Assembly: GCF_028858725.1 (NCBI RefSeq)
Contig: NC_084768.1
Location: 4,695,853 to 4,759,852, forward strand
From: Colius striatus
Lineage: Eukaryota; Chordata; Aves; Coliiformes; Coliidae
Reading direction: 5' to 3'
DNA: 64,000 nucleotides
The notes beneath the pieces were generated by a model. The model was not told the origin of the DNA, searched no databases, and saw only the letters and a list, made by a program, of their open reading frames with translations. Of the stretch, positions 58,301 through 64,000 are shown in pieces. Numbering within the stretch: position 1 is the stretch's first letter; each line of letters starts with the position of its first letter. A program made the translations under genes and the position numbers.

Positions 58301-60230
58301 AGGACAGATTTAACAACGTTTTGATTTAAAACCAAATCACAGTTTTGACTCAGAAGGAAGCTTAAACTAGATTTACATGAGACAAGAACCACAGGCAAAC
58401 CCTTTCAGACAATGAAAACCTCCAAGAGTGTAAGAAGGTACCTCAAACTACAAATCTGCCCTCCCCAGCCAAAGATTAATCGCACACACATGCAGATCAA
58501 CACTAATATTTGCAGCATTAATTTGCACTGCGTGCCATGAATCTTAAATGCCATGCTTTTACTCCAGATGAAACATTTTCTGGCAAATGAACTGTGGCAG
58601 TTTTGCTGTCCTGCTCTTTTATCGGTGTTATTATGAATGAGTTCAAGACTGGTTTAAAGTAATTTGTGGCTACCAAGTCAGCGTGCAGGAATCACTGACT
58701 AGGAAAAGCTTATTCACTTCCACTGAACTGAAAAAATATGAAAGCAGCACCTATAGCTAGGAATCCTGGTCCTTTAAAAAGGGTTAAAAAAACAAACATT
58801 GAAAGAAGAGGTGGGCAGAGGACCAACAATGACTAAAAAAAGAAAATAGAGCACAGGTGGCTACTGCCAAGCAAGAAGAAAAACTTCCCTCTTTTACCAC
58901 AGGGCTGGAAAATGCACATGGGAAACGCACTGTGAGAAAAAGCAGTATGTGACTACAAAGGTCGGACAGTCTTCCCAAACTTCAGTAGCAAGATGTCACT
59001 CTCAACAACTTTTTAATGACAGTTTGTTTGCAAAGGTATGAAAAAAAAACCCAAACCGTCCAAAACTCCGAACATCTCAAAAATCCTCTCCGTGCAGCAT
59101 GATTGGCAAGGAACTGACAGCCTGGAGCCTGGAAGGCCAGACTGAGTGTCTGGAAGCCTGATCCCTTTCCCATGTTGCTGCCACAGCCTCCTCAACAAGC
59201 TCCTGCACTGCTTTCTGTTTATAATGTCAGCACTGCAGGAGGAACACTTACGACTGAAAAACAACCTCATGGCAGTTTAGTGTGTATCCCATGTCACCAG
59301 TTTTTGTCACAAGGGTGCTATTCTCAAGCAGGGGACAAACAGACTGAGCTAACAACGGTGGCAGTAACAATCTCAAAGGGCTGTTTACACAGTGATCACG
59401 TCCTTAAGACTGTACAAATGCTGACTTAACTAGACTCTTGCAAACTAATTCCAAACACCTATGCTAGTTCCTCAGAGCTCCTTGCTGCAAGTGTGCAGAG
59501 GGGCTCATCTGCCTCACACCATTCGCTGTCCTCATCCTCCCACAGACCCCACAGACACAGGTGGCTTACATACAGTGATATGAGGCCTGAGTTCTATTGA
59601 TGATACGGTACAGGGCTTCTTTTATTTTTGAAGGTTTACTTGGTTTTAAGTAGGTAAATTTAGTTGATTTTCCAGTAAATACTTACAATGTCTGTCTTCA
59701 GTTGGTAAACTGTTACTATGAGATGCATAACATACGCATTGGTTAGAAGCTCAGTGTATTAGCACTGGTGACACTCCAGGTAGCCATTGCTATTGATTTT
59801 TAAACTCTATGTGAATTTAGAAGATCAAGGTAGAAAATCTCCCACTCTGAAAACATGGTTTGACCCATCCTTAACACATTAAACAAGATGCAACCAAGTA
59901 TGAAAAGAAAAAAGTATTGCACCCAACACGTCACCGCAGAAGATTCAAGTCAAAAGCAATGATCAGTTGCAGCAGCTCAGCATGACAAAGAAATGCCTCA
60001 CAAGAAAATCAATTTAACGAAACACCAGTTGGTTTTTACTCTGTAAGTTTAAGCATTAAGACTCAAACCCACATATAAATACAAATTTGTGGTCAGCTAT
60101 TTGAACTCGGAAATCAGACATTGAGCTGTTAGGGGAAAAGGAAAACAATACATCGTTGAAACTAACTTGGAAACTTTAAATTTGGGTTACTCTGATTTGT
60201 TAAAGACACATGGACCAAAGGGTGCAATTA
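55351..60230. other. Intergenic, no gene recognised
   Basis: This is unique AT-rich sequence with short chance open frames only. A 19-base tandem duplication at 57871-57908 is listed separately. The right part (about 60.2 kb) leads into the 3' end of the putative minus-strand gene. Confidence 0.55.
57871..57908 (+). repeat. 19-bp tandem duplication
   Basis: TTACCTTATTGTTAGGAAG is immediately followed by the same 19 bases with a single G-to-A change. It is a small local duplication. Confidence 0.9.
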
Positions 60231-60242
60231 AATATCATTTTT

Positions 60243-60248
60243 TATTCT
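60243..60248 (-). terminator. Candidate poly(A) signal of the minus-strand gene
   Basis: TTTATT on the plus strand is AATAAA on the minus strand, about 200 bases beyond the stop codon of the putative terminal exon at 60451-60536. Confidence 0.45.
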
Positions 60249-60450
60249 AGAACCAAGAATTCCCTGTCTCTTCATTTACAACCCTAAATATGCATTCCTA
60301 AGTCCAAAAATAGGCTGGCAGTTTCAAAGCACTGCCTTTAGTGAAGGAAGCCAAACCCAATCTCTGAGAACTCAGCTGTATACAAAAAGATTTAATAAAA
60401 TAAAAAAGAAAGATAAAATGCTCATTCCACCCTCTTCTCTCAGAGAACCA

Positions 60451-60536
60451 TCATGAGCTGTCTCGAATTTCCCCTTCTTCCATAGATGAAAGGGATGAAC
60501 TTTCACCGTCTGATTTCTCCGCAGCTTCACTGGCAT
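60451..60536 (-). CDS. ZNHIT6: Probable terminal coding exon, likely ZNHIT6
   Basis: On the minus strand a good acceptor (pyrimidine-rich 'gtgtcctacaccctcag' ending at 60537) opens a 28-codon frame that stops at TGA (60453-60451). The peptide, ASEAAEKSDGESSSLSSMEE followed by GEIRDSS, is acidic and Ser-rich, like many nuclear-protein C-termini. It starts with two bases of a split codon. In vertebrates the gene after CCN1 is ZNHIT6 on the opposite strand, a zinc-finger HIT protein that helps assemble box C/D snoRNPs, so identity is inferred from gene order and structure. I do not recognise the peptide itself, and human ZNHIT6 as I recall it ends differently. It could instead be a chance exon-like frame. 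Confidence 0.4.
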
Positions 60537-63500
60537 CTGAGGGTGTAGGACACAAGCAAAACCAAACAAGTAGTTAGACTTAGCAATGTTGTTTGCTCAT
60601 CAAACAAAAGTAGTTTCTTTTCCTTTTATTCACACTTGAGGATAGCTACTTTGAAAAACATAACCAGTCCCATGAGATGAGATAAAGCCCTGGGCAGGAC
60701 CTCGCTGTTGCAGGAGAAAGCGAGACAATGTTGAGAATCTCTTTTGGTCCTTCGACCTCGGTCTTTCAGTCAAGTAGGTAAGCAGAGTATTCACCCCACA
60801 CAAATCCTTCCTCTTCATTCACTGAGAAGTGCAAATTGTTCTCTTGGCTTATTTGTTTTAAACGTTGCTTTCTGTGTTGCTACACTCACATATCGCAACT
60901 GCAATGAATTACAAATCACTTACACTGCTATCAGCGTTTTGGTTCAAGTGGGAAACTACTGAGAAAATTAAGATGAAAACAGAAAATTAAGATGATGCAC
61001 CTACATGCCCCTTCCCTGTGTTCCAGTACCCCAAAGATGGTGTTAAGCTGTGTGAATTCATGAGCTAAGGCTGATGAGGTTGAAGCTGCACACTAACTCG
61101 TGCTTTAGGACACAGCTGTTGTGCTCTGCTGGGATCGTATCGTGAGGCACTCATTTCCCAAACTGGTCTCGCATTCTGAGATTCCCTCTTTAACAGCCAT
61201 CGACCCTGGTCACCTTGTGGTGAGGTCACCAAATACCACTCATCGGTGCCACTCAAGAAGCACAAAAATAAACTGCAGCAAAGTCAGTCCCTGATTCACA
61301 CTCTGCTCTCATTGTTATTTGCAGTATTTGATCTGACTATGAATTTAGAGAAGTTTTTGAGCATTTAGTGTCAGTAAGATGCCTCAGTAAGGAAACGTTA
61401 CTGAAAGGCAGCTGATGATGTAGAGTTACCATCTTTTTTTTTACATCTCTACAGCTGGCAAACACAGATAATACCTAGGATACAGTGTGCACCTGTACAG
61501 TTTCAATGGAATTTGTTCAAGAAAATAGAAACACTTCACCCAGAAACATCAGAGGTCACATTTTGTCTACATTAAATCTAGTGTATAATCAATTAACAGT
61601 TATATGCCAGATATGTACTGAGTAATGCACAAAGTAAGAATTGTTTTTGCCCCTAAGTCCTGTGAAAGCTTCTATAATCCCCTATGATCTTCAGCCATGA
61701 CTGACCCCATATGCTGAATTCAGAGCACCTGTAGTTTTTGCTATAAGCAAGTCAAGCATCAAAACATCACATAAAAGAATGTGGCAATCTTCTGACTCAC
61801 AGTGAAGTTCAACAGACAAGTTTCAGCTTTAGTTTAGTCTGTTACAGGAAGTTTAATTTAAGGGGAATTCTAGATTCTCTTCACCCCAAAGGAACGTATT
61901 TTTACGGTGTTGATAACATTCCTTATAAATTAAGACTGCCTGGTCCTTCCCACAATAAAACTGTCTGCGCTTATGATGCAAAATTTAAACTCTGAGTTTA
62001 ATTTTTTCAGTGCCAGTTTCCTTCCTCAATCCTTTTTTTAATTTTTGAAGTTTCAGCCAAAATTCTTCAGCCATATCTAAGAACAAGGGTAGGAGAAACA
62101 GGCTTCGTCCTCACTACACTCTAGCAGCATCTCCTTGAAGGTGTGCGGCTCCTGCTCTTCCCGTCTCTGGGGGTAATAATTCTAATTGCAGGGAGAACAG
62201 TGGTCTCTTCCCAGCACATGCCTGTTGCTCTGGCTGTGAAAAGTTGCCCCTGTTCTTCCTGGGGATGGGGGTAGATGTGAGATTGCTCAGCAAAGAAACA
62301 CGGATGTCTCTGTGCTCTGGCAGACACTCCGTCAGACACGCACTCACCGAGGCGGCCACTACTCGCTGGACTGGTGCTTCAAAACACGTGTCTCTCCTGG
62401 GGCAGCAGAAAAGAAAGGCAGTACCGGCAGGGAAAGGACAAGCCAGAGCAGGATGGATAGCTTAGGAGTACTGCGCCACTGATACAAAAGCCGTATGTGT
62501 CAAAGAAACTGGACTGCAAGTAACACACAAGATGCTGCCAGCAGAAAGATCACCTCTTGGGAGATGGGAGGGGGCTAAAGCATTTCTTTAATACAACAGC
62601 CTTCTTCCCAGACAGTCTGGAGATGAACTGAAGATTTCCACTCTTAGATATTATCTGCAAAAGCAACTGGGAAAGCAAACTAAATACTGATTTTTGGCCT
62701 TTATTCTGTAAAGCTGACATACCAGAAGAGTACATGACAGTGCCTGACTTCATTAAAAGTGGTATTTTTGTCTTCAAGTGGGATAACAATAACAAAAATC
62801 CCCAATCCTTCCTATCTTTACATTCATGTTTTGAACATGCTTTTCCTGAAAGAACCTGCAGGTCACTCTTAACAGAAAAAGCTCCAAGAACACAGGAACA
62901 CAGGGTCCAAACCAAATTCAAAGCTCAAGTGTTAATATGTGAACTAAAAAGATGTAAAAAAAATGGTAATGATAGAGGTTGTGAAAATTATGGGCCTTTT
63001 TGCTATTAGCTATAATCTTTTACTACATTGTACCCAAGACACCTGAACAGGGAACTAAGCACTCGATTTCTGGGGAATCTATAGAAACAGTTTAAAAAAA
63101 AAAAGTAAGAAAGTTAATGGTTCCCAAAACCTGAAATAGCTGCCAGGGATCCCTGAACATCAGCTTCAGGGATGACTGGCAACTGAATGATGCCTGTAGC
63201 AGAGGAAGGTCACTGCCTTCATGACAAGCACTGCCTGGTGACAGAGATGTCGGCACTTCTCCAGCTGTTACCATCTTTCTCTTGCCCTTCTACTCTGCCT
63301 TTTACAGAATCTGCTAGGTGCTGTTGGCAGCACAACCTTAAAATACAGTTGGTCAACCAGTGCTTATGTGAATCCATATCCTTAAAAGGACAACGTCCCT
63401 ACTAGCTCAGGAGGCAACCACCCTATTCAGATTAAGTTGATGAGTCAATCAATTGAAATTCCCTCCTGACATCTAAATCAGAGGGGTAGGGTTGACTATA

Positions 63501-64000
63501 GAAAAGCAAGGGACCTAGATTAAGAAGTAAAGGGTAAACTCAAACTACCTAGTTTCTTTGTACTCCAGTAGTAGGTACATTCACTCCTAGAGAGAGTAAC
63601 AGTGGACCTAGTTGCTCAGACAAGACTCCTATCTCATTCCCTGACACAGTGTCTCACTCTCTGAAGCTCTTGCAAAAGAAATACCAAAATAGATGTTTGC
63701 ATGCCATTTCTTTGAAAGGAGAAGGCTCCAATGGTTTGCTCAGGGTTATCTAGCCAGGACAGCCAAAACCTATGCAAGTTTTCCACTGGCACAATATTCT
63801 TAGTCTCGTGTGTATTCAGTGCAAGTAGATACATATAGAGCCATGACCGTTGCTGCAAGGAAACCACCATTGCAAATGTATTTCTTTTCCTTAGAAATAT
63901 GTAAAAACTACACACCAGCCCATCACTGAAAATTATAAAGCTTGGTAACTGCACTGATAGGCTGGGGGCCTAAGAGACAAGGGAACTGCTTCCTTCTATC
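60537..64000 (-). other. Probable ZNHIT6 intron, no further exon recognised
   Basis: If the terminal exon is real, this is the last intron, running off the right edge. I searched by eye on the minus strand for the conserved ZNHIT6 C-terminal block around EYPTLHVVLK and did not find it. Other open frames here lack flanking splice sites or family features. No transposon is apparent. Confidence 0.4.

Overview
The window looks like nuclear DNA from a bird. The dispersed repeats are CR1 LINEs, several ending in the avian CR1 3' tail ATTCTATGATTC(T/C). Promoter CpG islands are strong and introns are short. The one complete gene encodes CCN1/CYR61, very close to the chicken protein (CEF-10) as I remember it. 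The species cannot be fixed from the sequence.

Layout from left to right. Positions 1-5139 are intron 1 of DDAH1 (minus strand), which runs off the left edge. DDAH1 coding exon 1 is at 5140-5445, inside a CpG island with three CCAAT boxes at 5543-5629. About 40 kb of mostly unique intergenic DNA follows (5.9-46.5 kb). It contains CR1 copies at about 9.1, 12.8, 22.6, 32.6 and 34.1 kb, a pure (TTTCC)n tract of about 35 copies at 32.1 kb, and several small microsatellites. A second CpG island at 45.0-45.85 kb has no recognisable gene. It is followed by a CArG box and a 37-bp minisatellite of seven units that lies just upstream of CCN1.

CCN1 spans about 47.53-50.15 kb on the plus strand. It has five coding exons that follow the signal peptide / IGFBP / VWC / TSP1 / CT-knot module order. 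It encodes 375 residues with all 38 mature cysteines. Its proximal promoter has a TATA box that is also a CArG match, plus CRE-like, Sp1 and TEAD-type motifs. The 3' UTR carries AU-rich elements and a poly(A) signal. Downstream, 50.2-60.2 kb is intergenic with one CR1 copy at 54.3 kb. A probable terminal exon of a minus-strand gene lies at 60451-60536. By the vertebrate gene order DDAH1-CCN1-ZNHIT6 it is most likely ZNHIT6, whose intron would fill the rest of the window.

The genes are neighbours and not an operon. DDAH1 degrades asymmetric methylarginines in the cytosol, CCN1 is a secreted matricellular immediate-early protein, and ZNHIT6 is a box C/D snoRNP assembly factor. I found no novel multigene system. 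The most interesting local structures are the promoter-proximal minisatellite, the TATA/CArG overlap, the orphan CpG island and the in-frame, stop-free intron 1 of CCN1.
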